Shown: in pieces, positions 15,196 to 23,464 of the stretch
Layout of the letters: each line of letters begins with the position of its first letter
Numbering within the stretch: the first letter of the stretch is position 1
DNA from: Nodosilinea sp. WJT8-NPBG4
GTDB taxonomy: Bacteria; Cyanobacteriota; Cyanobacteriia; Phormidesmidales; Phormidesmidaceae
Reading direction: 5' to 3'
Assembly: GCA_019359285.1 (NCBI GenBank)
Contig: JAHHHQ010000036.1
Location: 1 to 64,000 of the forward strand
Length of the DNA stretch: 64,000 bases
The notes under the pieces: generated by a model
The model's input: only the letters and a program-made list of their open reading frames with translations
Databases searched by the model: none
Told to the model about the DNA's origin: nothing
Translations under genes and position numbers: made by a program

Positions 15196-17013
15196 ATGCC
15201 CATCCTCCATCAAATCTGGGATAACAGCCACTTCTTCGCGGGCAGTGATGATCCTCAAATCGCCGCAACGGTTGAGCGCATCAAAGCGGAAATCGACACC
15301 CTATCAACTCTCTGCGCCCCGTTCATTGAGCATATCGAACCTGCCAAGCCCCTTACTCAGGAGCAGTTTGAGGGCTTGCTAGCTCACGTTAGAGCCGCCC
15401 ACCAGCAGCGCACCGACACCGCCAAACGCTTGGGCAACCTGCGCACCTTTATCTCGTCTATTCTCAGCGTTGACTCCCGCGATGCCAGCGCCAGCGAGTG
15501 GAAACCCACCCTGCAACAGCTCGGGGCCGAAATCAGCCAGGCCACCAAAGCCCTAGATATTTTTCTGCTGCGGGTCGACAACGCCTTCATCAAAGCCTTG
15601 ACTGCCGATCCGGTTCTAGAAGAGCTGAGTTTCTCCCTGCTGCACCAGCGTCAGCTCAACGACCAGCTGCTCAGTCTAGCCGAAGAAAAGCTAATCACCG
15701 GCTTAGCCGTCAACGGCCTGCAGGGCTGGGGCAACCTCTACACCGAGCTATCGGGCACCCTGCAATGCACCGTAGATGGCAGCTCTGTGGGATTGGCTAA
15801 GGCCTTTAACCTGCTCAGCTCCCCCGATCGCACCCTGCGCTCTGAGGCCTGGCATGGGGTCAATGCCGCATGGGAGAGCCGGGCCGAGACGGTGGCATCC
15901 GTTCTCAACGCCATCAACGGCTGGCGGCTAGAGGAAACCAAACAGCGATCGCACCACCGCAGCCTGCACTACCTCGACAAAAGCTGCCACCAAAACCGCA
16001 TTGATCGCACTACCCTCGACGCCATGATGGAGGCCACCTATCAGCGGCGTGACCTCGGCCAGCGCGCCCTGACGGCGATGGGCAAAGTGCTCGAAATTCA
16101 GCCCATGGCCCCCTGGGATTTGTTTGCTCCGCCCCCGGCAGCAGGCCAGAGCGAGGGGGTTTCCTTTGAGGCGGCGATCGAGCTGGTTGCCAACGCCTTT
16201 CGCCAGTTCAGCCCCGACATGGGCGACTTTGCGATGATGATGGCCGAAAAGGGCTGGATTGATGCCCAACCGACCCCCAACCGGGCCACCGGGGCTTACT
16301 GCACCAGCTTCGCCGATCCCAAAGAACCGCGCATTTTTATGACCTTTGAGGGCAGCATGAACAACGTGCTGACCCTAGCCCACGAGCTGGGCCATGCCTG
16401 GCACAACTGGGTCATGCAGGATCTGCCCCGCTACAAAACCTTTTACCCCATGACCCTGGCCGAGACCGCCAGCATATTTGGCGAAACCCTAGTGCGCGAC
16501 GCCCTGTTTGAGCAGGCTAGTACCCCCGAGCAAAAACTCAAAATTGCTTGGGAAGAAGGGTCTGCCGCGGCCACGTTCTTGCTCAATATTCCAGCTCGGT
16601 TCACCTTTGAGCAAAAACTGGTTGAGTCCCGCAAGCAGGGGTTTGTGATTGCCGACAACCTCAAGACCATGATGCGCGACAGTTGGCAGCACTGGTATGA
16701 AGACAGCCTGGCCAGCTACGACGACATGTTTTGGGCCAGCAAGCTGCACTTCTCGATCGCAGAGCTAGGCTTTTACAACTATCCCTACCTGTTTGGCTAT
16801 CTGTTTAGCCTGGGCATTTATGCCCAAAAAGACCACTACGGCGCTCAGTTCAATGACCTATACACCAAGCTCTTGCGCGACACCGGCAGCATGACGGCAG
16901 AGGATGTGGTGCTGCGCCACCTCCAGCAAGACATTCGCCAGCCCGCATTTTGGCAGGCCAGTTTAGATATCGTCGATCGCGCCGTCAGCCGATTGGAAAG
17001 CCTAGTCGTTTGA
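15196..17013 (+). CDS. M3 family oligoendopeptidase (PepF/oligopeptidase A-like)
   Basis: A 605-residue zinc metallopeptidase with HELGH at residues 396-400, the zinc-binding HExxH signature in TLAHELGHAWHNW. A further zinc ligand Glu follows in AETASIFGETL. FMTFEGSMNNVLTLAHELGH and the tyrosine-rich C-terminal part (GFYNYPYLFGYLFSLG) are typical of family M3. These are cytoplasmic enzymes that trim short peptides after proteolysis or signal-peptide release. The start is placed on the ATG at 15196, giving the usual N-terminus MPILHQIWDNSHFF; a TTG six codons upstream is also in frame. It lies 85 bases after the preceding gene and may share its transcript. It converges on lepB. Confidence 0.88.
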   Translation: MPILHQIWDNSHFFAGSDDPQIAATVERIKAEIDTLSTLCAPFIEHIEPAKPLTQEQFEGLLAHVRAAHQQRTDTAKRLGNLRTFISSILSVDSRDASASEWKPTLQQLGAEISQATKALDIFLLRVDNAFIKALTADPVLEELSFSLLHQRQLNDQLLSLAEEKLITGLAVNGLQGWGNLYTELSGTLQCTVDGSSVGLAKAFNLLSSPDRTLRSEAWHGVNAAWESRAETVASVLNAINGWRLEETKQRSHHRSLHYLDKSCHQNRIDRTTLDAMMEATYQRRDLGQRALTAMGKVLEIQPMAPWDLFAPPPAAGQSEGVSFEAAIELVANAFRQFSPDMGDFAMMMAEKGWIDAQPTPNRATGAYCTSFADPKEPRIFMTFEGSMNNVLTLAHELGHAWHNWVMQDLPRYKTFYPMTLAETASIFGETLVRDALFEQASTPEQKLKIAWEEGSAAATFLLNIPARFTFEQKLVESRKQGFVIADNLKTMMRDSWQHWYEDSLASYDDMFWASKLHFSIAELGFYNYPYLFGYLFSLGIYAQKDHYGAQFNDLYTKLLRDTGSMTAEDVVLRHLQQDIRQPAFWQASLDIVDRAVSRLESLVV

Positions 17014-17034
17014 CAGACCCAAGATGACCGGTAA

Positions 17035-17114
17035 GTGGGGTATAAGGGTTCAAGGTATCAGGTTCGCGGCCGACCTTAAACCCTATACCCCAGACTCTGA
17101 ACCCTACACCCCAC
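17035..17114. repeat. Dispersed imperfect palindrome, copy A
   Basis: Ends GTGGGGTATAAGGGTT and AACCCTACACCCCAC are inverted relative to each other, with further matching inner blocks (CAAGGT / ACCTTAAACCC). Related elements lie at 49392-49452 and 51640-51707. This copy sits between the convergent oligopeptidase and lepB genes. Confidence 0.7.
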
Positions 17115-17143
17115 CGAGCATTGGCTCCAGCAGCTATAGCGCT

Positions 17144-17701
17144 TTAGTCAAGATCGCCGAGGCGATCGGGGGGCCAAAACCGAAAGACGGCGCGGCCAAT
17201 CACATGGTCGGCTGGCAAAAAGCCCCAAAAATGGGAATCAAAGCTCTTGTTGCGGTTGTCGCCTAAAACCAGGTAAGAGTCGTCTGGCACCGTCACAGGC
17301 CCGTACTGGTAGTCAGGCTTAGCAGCGATGTAGGGTTCTGACTGGGGTTCGTCGTTGACGTAGAGCTGGCCGTTTTTGACCTCAATTACATCTCCCGGTA
17401 GACCAATCAGCCGCTTGATGAAGGCCTCGTTCTGACCCAGGGCGTCGGGCGGGCGAAATACCACAATGTCGCCTCGCTGGGGGTCGCCAAAGTCGTAGCT
17501 CACCTTATCAATGATTAGGCGATCGTTGATCTCTAGAGTGGGCAGCATTGAGCCCGAGGGAATGTAGCGAGCCTCTGCCACAAAGGTGCGAATACCCAGG
17601 GCCAGCAGCACGCTAAGGCCCAAGGTTTCGACGGTTTCACGCAAAATTCCTTTGCCTCTGGGGGCCGAAGGGCGGGGAGGGGTAGAGCTGGAATCGATCA
17701 T
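17144..17701 (-). CDS. lepB: Signal peptidase I
   Basis: The 185-residue type I signal peptidase cleaves Sec and Tat signal peptides at the outer face of the plasma or thylakoid membrane. One membrane segment spans residues 25-42 (VETLGLSVLLALGIRTF). The Ser/Lys dyad is S51 in IPSGSMLPTL and K96 in FIKRLIGLPGD. Box C/E motifs GDIVVFRPP and VLGDNRNKSFDSHFWG are present. The N-terminal 20 residues are Pro/Arg-rich and cytoplasmic. Length is typical for cyanobacterial LepB. It is convergent with the oligopeptidase gene, and the pairing is interesting because oligopeptidases degrade released peptides, although regulation together is not shown. Confidence 0.95.
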   Translation of the reverse strand: MIDSSSTPPRPSAPRGKGILRETVETLGLSVLLALGIRTFVAEARYIPSGSMLPTLEINDRLIIDKVSYDFGDPQRGDIVVFRPPDALGQNEAFIKRLIGLPGDVIEVKNGQLYVNDEPQSEPYIAAKPDYQYGPVTVPDDSYLVLGDNRNKSFDSHFWGFLPADHVIGRAVFRFWPPDRLGDLD

Positions 17702-18306
17702 GTCTGACTCACTTACAGGGGCTGAAAGCTAATTCTCGCTGAGGCAGGGTCATTGTTGACATAGACAAGGCTAAATTACGCCATTGTCGCTGCACCAATG
17801 CTAGCGGCAAATAATCCGGTGAGCATAAGTGACCTCAAGAATGCCCTGGGGGTAGTTAGTAATAACGACGCGATCGCGCCTGTGATTGAGCCAGACATAG
17901 ACGATGGGGGCAGGGGGCTTGGAGTCCACTAGAGCAAAATTCACCGGCAGATAGTTGAGTTACTCTAGCCCAGGTCGTCAGCCTCGGGTCGTTAAGGCGT
18001 TGCACCAACCGGTCTGACCAACCGCTAGAAGGAATAGCTGGCATCGCTGTCCGAACAGGTCAAACCATACTATCGATACCATTGATATCTAACTATAGAT
18101 TCTAGGCTAGGTGCCAGGTATGTCATTACATTGACATGACTGTGACAAAGCGAGCGATTAGACCTATGCAACGGGGTTGAAACGCCAGCGACACAGTATT
18201 GCCACAACCGCTGTTTAAGCTTTGCCTTCAAATTGACCTGTCCCAATCAGCCCCCTGCGGCTACTGACGCGCAAAACCAACGTTCCTCACATCAGGAAAC
18301 TTTGCT
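17702..18306. other. Intergenic region without a supported gene
   Basis: About 600 bases upstream of both lepB (minus) and the DUF2949 gene (plus). Frames here are short and compositionally unlike neighbours. No strong repeat or RNA structure was recognised; the stretch is presumably the divergent promoter region. Confidence 0.45.
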
Positions 18307-18531
18307 ATGACCTCACCACTGCTCAGCCGGTTGGTTAGCTTCGTGCAAACCGAATTTGGGGTATCCAACGAAGAAGTGGCTACCGCATTCCACCACACCG
18401 ACTCTGCCACCCAGCTGCCAATGATTCTCTGGCAGTATGGCTTTATCACCACCACCCAGCTCGACGCGCTGTTTGCCTGGCTAGAACGGGCCAGATTTCG
18501 TTCCATTGAGGGGCAACGGGCAGGGTTATGA
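18307..18531 (+). CDS. DUF2949 family protein, 74 aa
   Basis: A small soluble protein with LVSFVQTEFGVSNEEVATAF followed by LPMILWQYGFITTTQLDALFAWLE. This QYGFI/LVT-x-QLDxxFxWLE ending is the hallmark of DUF2949, a family restricted to cyanobacteria and of unknown function. The last segment is also reminiscent of half an MshEN unit. The ATG follows ACTTTGCT without a strong ribosome binding site. The gene converges on the AI-2E transporter gene with only 44 bases between the stops. Confidence 0.8.
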   Translation: MTSPLLSRLVSFVQTEFGVSNEEVATAFHHTDSATQLPMILWQYGFITTTQLDALFAWLERARFRSIEGQRAGL

Positions 18532-18575
18532 GGGTTGGAGATGGCTAGCGATCGCCGGTCTTCCAAGCCCATAGG

Positions 18576-19691
18576 TCAACCAATTGGGTCCGCTCCAGAG
18601 GGGTAATACACCTCCTCAAAAATCCGCTTTAGGGAGCCCGCCAGCGGCACGGCTAGCAACAATCCCAACACCCCCGCGATCTGAGAGCCAAGCAACAGCA
18701 GCACCAAAATCCACACGGGGTTTAGCCCAATTAAATCGCCGAGAATTTTGGGAGCAACGGCATTATCGATTATCTGATCGACCAGCAGGGCCACCACCAC
18801 CAGCTCTCCTCCTAGCAAAATGCTGTTAAAACTCACGATAATGGCAGCCGTAAAGATGCCCACAACATCGCCAAACGGAATCAGCGCTAGCAGGCCAATG
18901 CCAATGCCAAACACCAGCCAGTAGGGAATCTTCAGCAAAAAGAAGACGGTCGTTAGACTGGTGACCATCAGCATTGCGATCGTGGCCTGCCCCACAAAAT
19001 AGTTCTTAAACTTTTCCTGAAACGCCAGCCGAATCTGACCGCCAAGGTTGCCCGGTAGCCAGCGCAGCAGACCGCTCCAAAACCCATCCCCATGCAGCAG
19101 CAGGTAGAGCGTCAGCACAGCTGTAATCAATACTTCCAGCAGGCTGTCAGCGACACCAACAATCACCTCAAGCAACTGGTCAGGCAGCTGAGCCACCTCA
19201 TCGGGCAGCATTTGCGCCAGCTGCGTTGTTAGCGCTGTAATGTTTAAAGGAATGTGCTGAACCACTAGCCAAGCGTCTAGCGCCTGAAACTGCTCGCTAC
19301 CCGACTCTAGCCAGTTGGGCAGGCGAGTTCCCAAATCTCTGAGCTGCAATAGCAGGGCCGGCACCAGGGTAAAGCCCAAAACCCCCACTAGTCCACCCGC
19401 CAAAAGCAAAATTAGCGCAATACTGACACCGGGTTTAATGCCGCGCTTTTCGAGCTGCTCAATCGGATAGCTCAGCAAAAACGACAGCAGCGTAGCGGCA
19501 ATCAGCATGGTAAACGGCGCTTGAAAGGTTTGGAAGACCCTGTAAAGCAGCCAGATGTTCAATATGGTCAAAGGCAGGGCAATTTCCCACACCAGCCAAC
19601 GGGGCAGCTTGTCAAATGCTTGCATGGTCAATGGGCGTAGCCTATTAATACGGTCTATAAGACTTAAGGTAGCGTCTTGCGATTGAGGCAA
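18576..19691 (-). CDS. AI-2E family transporter
   Basis: The 371-residue membrane protein has the AI-2E/YdiK/PerM architecture: two N-terminal segment pairs (LPLTILNIWLLYRVF, FTMLIAATLLSFLLSYPIEQL), GVSIALILLLAGGLVGVLGF, an amphipathic middle domain (about 130-200), then the conserved second half with LLRWLPGNLGGQIRLAF, GIGLLALIPFGDVVG, DQIIDNAVAPKILGDLIGL and LGLLLAVPLAGSLKRIF. About eight membrane helices are expected. The family was named for autoinducer-2 export, but many members are sodium/proton antiporters or have unknown cargo, so the substrate here is unassigned. It appears monocistronic. Confidence 0.9.
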   Translation of the reverse strand: MPQSQDATLSLIDRINRLRPLTMQAFDKLPRWLVWEIALPLTILNIWLLYRVFQTFQAPFTMLIAATLLSFLLSYPIEQLEKRGIKPGVSIALILLLAGGLVGVLGFTLVPALLLQLRDLGTRLPNWLESGSEQFQALDAWLVVQHIPLNITALTTQLAQMLPDEVAQLPDQLLEVIVGVADSLLEVLITAVLTLYLLLHGDGFWSGLLRWLPGNLGGQIRLAFQEKFKNYFVGQATIAMLMVTSLTTVFFLLKIPYWLVFGIGIGLLALIPFGDVVGIFTAAIIVSFNSILLGGELVVVALLVDQIIDNAVAPKILGDLIGLNPVWILVLLLLGSQIAGVLGLLLAVPLAGSLKRIFEEVYYPSGADPIG

Positions 19692-20002
19692 CCGGCGCGC
19701 TGAGGTAGAGATTAGCGACCAGCGAATGCCTTGGAAGGTCTACCCGAGAGAGTAAAAAGTTAGAGTTCTGCTAAAGCCAAGTTTTTGAGAGAGACGGTAT
19801 CCCTGGGTAACCTGCTTTTTGTCGGTTGGGTGGCGTCTTATAGGGTGAGTGGGTGCGGGGGGCAGCAGGCGACAAAAGCCCTAGCAGACTCAGCTTCAAA
19901 CTGCCTTACCGTTCTTTAAAGGTAGTGCAACGTTGGGGTTCCATGCTGCGCTCGCTGGGGGTGCAAAGGGAATGCTTAAGAAACCATTCCTCAAGGTTAA
20001 AC
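19692..20002. other. Divergent upstream region of the AI-2E and C1 protease genes
   Basis: About 310 bases without a gene. An open frame from a GTG at 19853 runs into the protease but encodes basic, atypical sequence, so I treat it as leader. No repeat or recognised regulatory motif; CAAGG about ten bases before 20003 serves as the protease ribosome binding site. Confidence 0.45.
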
Positions 20003-21256
20003 ATGTTTACGCAGACCCGTAAGTTTCGCATTGGCGGTTATCAGCCGGGAGAAAAGCCGGACAACGTTAAGCATCACCAAATTGGGCGGTTTGGGAAAGA
20101 GGAGTTGCCGGGTCGGGTCGATTTGCGCCACCACATGACTGAGGTCGAAGCGCAGGTCGGCAATAGCTGCGTGGCCAACGCCTTTGTGGGAGCTTACGAA
20201 TATCTGGCTAAGCGTGATTTGGGCGATGCTGGCGACGTCAGCCGTTTGTTTGTCTACTACAACGCGCGATCGCAGACCGGCAGCCACAACGAAGATGCTG
20301 GCACCCAGATGTACTGCGCGATCGAAACCCTGATGCAGCATGGGGCCTGCTCCGAAGACCTCTGGCCCAACGACGAGGAGCTGATCTTCACCGAGCCCGA
20401 CACCGGAGCCTATGACCACGCCTCCAACTTCAAAATCATTGAAGCCGAGACTATCGACACCGACCTAGACCTCTGGCGGCATACACTGGCCGAGGGCTAC
20501 CCGATCGCCTTTGCCCTCAACACCTTTGAGTCATTTGACGAGGCCACCCGCAACAAAGGCCGCGTTCCCCAGCCCAAGCGCTCCGACAACGTGCGCGAAA
20601 CCCACGGCTGGCACGCCATGCTCTGCGTCGGCTACTCCGACAAAGACCGCTTCTTTATTGTGCGCAACTCCTGGGGGCCAGAGTGGGGCGATCGCGGCTA
20701 CTGCTACATTCCCTACGACTACGTCATCCACGACGACTACAATGGCCACGACTCCTGGATTATCAAATCTCTGAGCGAGCTCGACTTTAGCGCCGAAGTT
20801 TGGGAAGAGGACGAGTCATTCTTTGCCGACGATTGCTCGCTCTTGCTCTACGACTTTTATATTCATACCGAAGACCCCGAAGGCTTTACCGACGCGCTTG
20901 CTGCCCTCTGCCTCACCTATGTCGAAAGCGAAGACGACTACTACTTCGACTACGACTATAACGAAGACGAAGGCAGCCCCTATTTGCTCAACATCCTCAA
21001 CTTTGACCTCAGTGTTGAAGACGGCATCGAATTTGTTGCCGAGCTAGACACCCTCTGCCAAGAATACGCCGTCGATGAATCCTACGGCTTTGGCTACGGC
21101 AGCAGCGACGAAGAGGCGACCGAGGAAGACGAAACCGGGGAGGAAGAATCCGCAGAAGAGGAAGCCGAGGAAGAGGAGTATTTTGAGGAAGACGAGGAGT
21201 CCGAAGAAGAGTACACCGAAGAAGAATCTGAGGAAGAATACACCGAAGAAGAATAG
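20003..21256 (+). CDS. Papain-family (C1) cysteine protease with a long acidic C-terminal tail
   Basis: Residues about 35-260 form a C1 peptidase: Q51 and C56 in QVGNSCVANAF, H204 in HGWHAMLCVGY and N222 in VRNSWGPEWGDRGY. There is no signal peptide and almost no propeptide, unlike secreted papains, so it is probably cytoplasmic. Residues 270-365 are a separate acidic domain (DDYYFDYDYNEDEG). Residues 366-417 are nearly all Glu/Asp with interspersed Ser, Thr and Tyr, including the repeated unit SEEEYTEE. Such a tail could bind cations or basic partners, or act as an intramolecular inhibitor. The ATG at 20003 is chosen for its ribosome binding site (CAAGG) and conserved-looking start. Confidence 0.85.
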   Translation: MFTQTRKFRIGGYQPGEKPDNVKHHQIGRFGKEELPGRVDLRHHMTEVEAQVGNSCVANAFVGAYEYLAKRDLGDAGDVSRLFVYYNARSQTGSHNEDAGTQMYCAIETLMQHGACSEDLWPNDEELIFTEPDTGAYDHASNFKIIEAETIDTDLDLWRHTLAEGYPIAFALNTFESFDEATRNKGRVPQPKRSDNVRETHGWHAMLCVGYSDKDRFFIVRNSWGPEWGDRGYCYIPYDYVIHDDYNGHDSWIIKSLSELDFSAEVWEEDESFFADDCSLLLYDFYIHTEDPEGFTDALAALCLTYVESEDDYYFDYDYNEDEGSPYLLNILNFDLSVEDGIEFVAELDTLCQEYAVDESYGFGYGSSDEEATEEDETGEEESAEEEAEEEEYFEEDEESEEEYTEEESEEEYTEEE

Positions 21257-21455
21257 CTGATTGACGGTACCTTGATTTCGGTCAGCATGGCTTGCAGCAG
21301 CAAATCCTCCAGATGCAGGCCATGCTCATAACAGCTGAGGATAGTGGGTTACAGGTATAGGGGCCGCGCGTCGCCTCACACAGCGTGAGTCAAAGCCGCT
21401 CAGGGGGGTGCTAGGCTTCAGAAGCTCACTACGCGTCGAAAGCTACACTTCTTGA

Positions 21456-22502
21456 ATGGATGCTGATTACATTTCAACGTTGGAACAGCGGGTCAAACAG
21501 CTTGCTCTAGAACTTGAGCAAACTAAGGCCCAACTAAAACTAGAACAACAAGAACGTGCCCAGGTAGAAGCGACCCTGCGCAAAAGTAATGAACAGCTCT
21601 ATCAAATTCTCGATTCTACCAATGCGGGCATTGCCTTTGTAGATGCCGAGCGGCGCTACCAGTTTGTCAATCGCTTTTATGAGGTGCGCTTCAACCGTTC
21701 CCGAGAAAGCATTCTAAATAAATATGTATGGGATGTAATTGGTGAAGACGCTTACGCTTCTACCAAAGCCTATGTTGAGCGCGTTTTAACAGGAGAGCCT
21801 CAAAGATTTGAGTTCAGCATAATCCATCGCAATGGCGACCAGGCCTATCTCACCAGCTGTTTGACGCCAGCCTTTAACAGTGACCAGGAAGTAATTGGCT
21901 ATTATTTATTTGTTTTCGATAGCACAGAGCGCCATCGGCTTGAGCAATCTCTCCTAGCCACTAACACGAAGCTAAAAAAATTAGCCACTGTAGACAGCCT
22001 CACTCAAATCGCAAATCGACGAAAATTTGATGACTACCTAGAGCAGGAATGGCGATGCGCCCTACGCGGCCAGCAGCCGCTCTCATTGATTATGTTTGAT
22101 ATTGATGCGTTCAAACGCTATAACGATCACTACGGTCACCAAATCGGCGATGACTGCCTAATTAGCATTGCCCAAACGGTTAAATTAACGGTTGAGCGGG
22201 CGGCTGATGTGGTGGCCCGCTACGGGGGCGAAGAGTTTGCAGTTGTTTTGCCTAACACGAATTTGTCTGGCGCAATTGCGATCGCCGAGCAGATTCACGA
22301 TGCCGTTAAAGTCTTGGCCATCCCCCATGAATCATCATCAGTTGGCCCAATTGTCTCAATTAGCTTAGGTATTGCCAGTCTAGTGCCCACCGCCGTTAGG
22401 TCACCCGCAGATCTGATTGCTAGAGCCGATCGGGCGCTCTATGCCGCCAAGCAGCAGGGGCGCGATCGCTACGTTGTTGCCAGCACCCAAGGACAGGGGT
22501 AA
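21456..22502 (+). CDS. Diguanylate cyclase with coiled coil and PAS domain
   Basis: The 348-residue protein makes cyclic di-GMP from two GTP. Residues 5-45 are a coiled coil (LEQRVKQLALELEQTKAQL), 46-165 a PAS domain (LYQILDSTNAGIAFVDAERRY, NGDQAYLTS), and 178-345 a GGDEF domain with the active GGEEF in ARYGGEEFAVVLP. An inhibitory site RAAD sits exactly five residues before GGEEF, so product feedback is expected. DSLTQIANRRKFDDYL and DIDAFKRYNDHYGH are intact metal and substrate motifs. No membrane segment: cytoplasmic, with the PAS domain as sensor of an unknown ligand. It ends in a terminator and is monocistronic. Confidence 0.92.
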   Translation: MDADYISTLEQRVKQLALELEQTKAQLKLEQQERAQVEATLRKSNEQLYQILDSTNAGIAFVDAERRYQFVNRFYEVRFNRSRESILNKYVWDVIGEDAYASTKAYVERVLTGEPQRFEFSIIHRNGDQAYLTSCLTPAFNSDQEVIGYYLFVFDSTERHRLEQSLLATNTKLKKLATVDSLTQIANRRKFDDYLEQEWRCALRGQQPLSLIMFDIDAFKRYNDHYGHQIGDDCLISIAQTVKLTVERAADVVARYGGEEFAVVLPNTNLSGAIAIAEQIHDAVKVLAIPHESSSVGPIVSISLGIASLVPTAVRSPADLIARADRALYAAKQQGRDRYVVASTQGQG

Positions 22503-22547
22503 GGCTGAAGAGGAGGTACCCTGAAAATGACCTGCCTCTATGCTATC

Positions 22548-22570
22548 TAAAGCCGAGGTACTCGGCTTTA
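22548..22570 (+). terminator. Hairpin after the diguanylate cyclase gene
   Basis: TAAAGCCGAG (22548-22557) pairs perfectly with CTCGGCTTTA (22561-22570) over a GTA loop. It lies 46 bases after the stop codon and 20 bases before the VOC gene, so it may also affect the latter's leader. Confidence 0.65.
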
Positions 22571-22589
22571 GCCCCCTACGGAGTGAGCT

Positions 22590-22976
22590 ATGGATCCCTT
22601 TCAGCAATCTGGTGCATTTAGCTGGTGCGAGCTGATTACCCCCGATGTCGCCGCCGCCAAAGAGTTTTATGGCCCCTTGTTAGGCTGGACGCTCAAGGAA
22701 GGTGCCGTGGGCAGCACTCCCTACACTGTCATAGAAGTCGGGGGAAAGGAAATTGGCGGCATAGCCCCACCACCGCCAAGCCAGCCCAATATGCTGCCCA
22801 CCTGGGGGGTCTATATCACGGTGGAGGATGTGGATACGATCGCAGAACAAGCCAAAGCCCTAGGTGGCCAAGTGCTGCTGCCGCCCATAGCAATTGAGGG
22901 CACGGGCAAGTTTACGCTGATTCGCGATCCGCAGGGAGCGACGTTTTGCGCGATTGAATATACCAAACGTGGCTAA
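22590..22976 (+). CDS. VOC (glyoxalase/bleomycin resistance) family protein
   Basis: A 128-residue vicinal-oxygen-chelate protein with two beta-alpha-beta-beta-beta units. Unit one has FSWCELITPDVAAAKEFYGPLLGW; unit two has WGVYITVEDVDTIAEQAKALGG and FTLIRDPQGATFCAIEY. The PTWGVYI and RDPQGA signatures place it in the subgroup like CFP32/lactoylglutathione-lyase-like proteins of unknown substrate. Metal ligands cannot all be identified: E27-like Glu and the final Glu in AIEY are candidates, while a His ligand seems missing. Cytoplasmic. It stands alone after the terminator of the diguanylate cyclase gene. Confidence 0.85.
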   Translation: MDPFQQSGAFSWCELITPDVAAAKEFYGPLLGWTLKEGAVGSTPYTVIEVGGKEIGGIAPPPPSQPNMLPTWGVYITVEDVDTIAEQAKALGGQVLLPPIAIEGTGKFTLIRDPQGATFCAIEYTKRG

Positions 22977-23034
22977 ATAAGCCCGGGTATCTACGTCTGT
23001 TGAACAGGATGCAGTATTACAGATCAGGCGCATC

Positions 23035-23066
23035 GTATAGATGACGATCGCGATCGTCATCTATAC
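23035..23066. repeat. Perfect 32-bp palindrome without spacer
   Basis: The left arm at 23035-23050 (GTATAGATGACGATCG) is exactly complementary to the right arm at 23051-23066, with no loop base. It lies 59 bases after the VOC gene stop, in a 490-base gap (22977-23464) that holds no gene. No T tract follows, so an operator, recombination site or cruciform is as likely as a terminator. Confidence 0.75.
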
Positions 23067-23464
23067 AAGAACTTGGGCAGGCAAAAGGATAATTATTTGT
23101 TTACACCAACAATCATGGACTTTGCTTAATTTAGGCAAAATAGCCAAAAAACTTCAATTAAATTCTAGATTCTCAATTAAGAATTAGGTGAAAGACAGCT
23201 AGCTGGCAGTGCGCTTGATCAGCAGGCAACCTCGAACTCAATCTAGAGGTCTTCAGAGGTCCGCTCCAAGCAGATTGTTGAGCTGAAATCGCACTTGCTG
23301 TTGTGCAAGTAACTAGAGTGAGTTTGAGCGATCGGGCACTAGATTGACTTCAGTCTAACGTGCCTCCTTTCTCTGCCATTCGATAGGGGCTTCCGCTTGT
23401 AGAAATTTTTAGCATTATCTAATAAGCGCCTCAGTTTTACCCCTTTAGCCCCAACCCTAATCCT

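Noticed and set aside
21075..21260. Lys/Arg/Pro-rich frame overlapping the acidic tail of the protease
   Set aside because: It is the +1 reading of GAA/GAG repeats; the acidic frame continues the protease.
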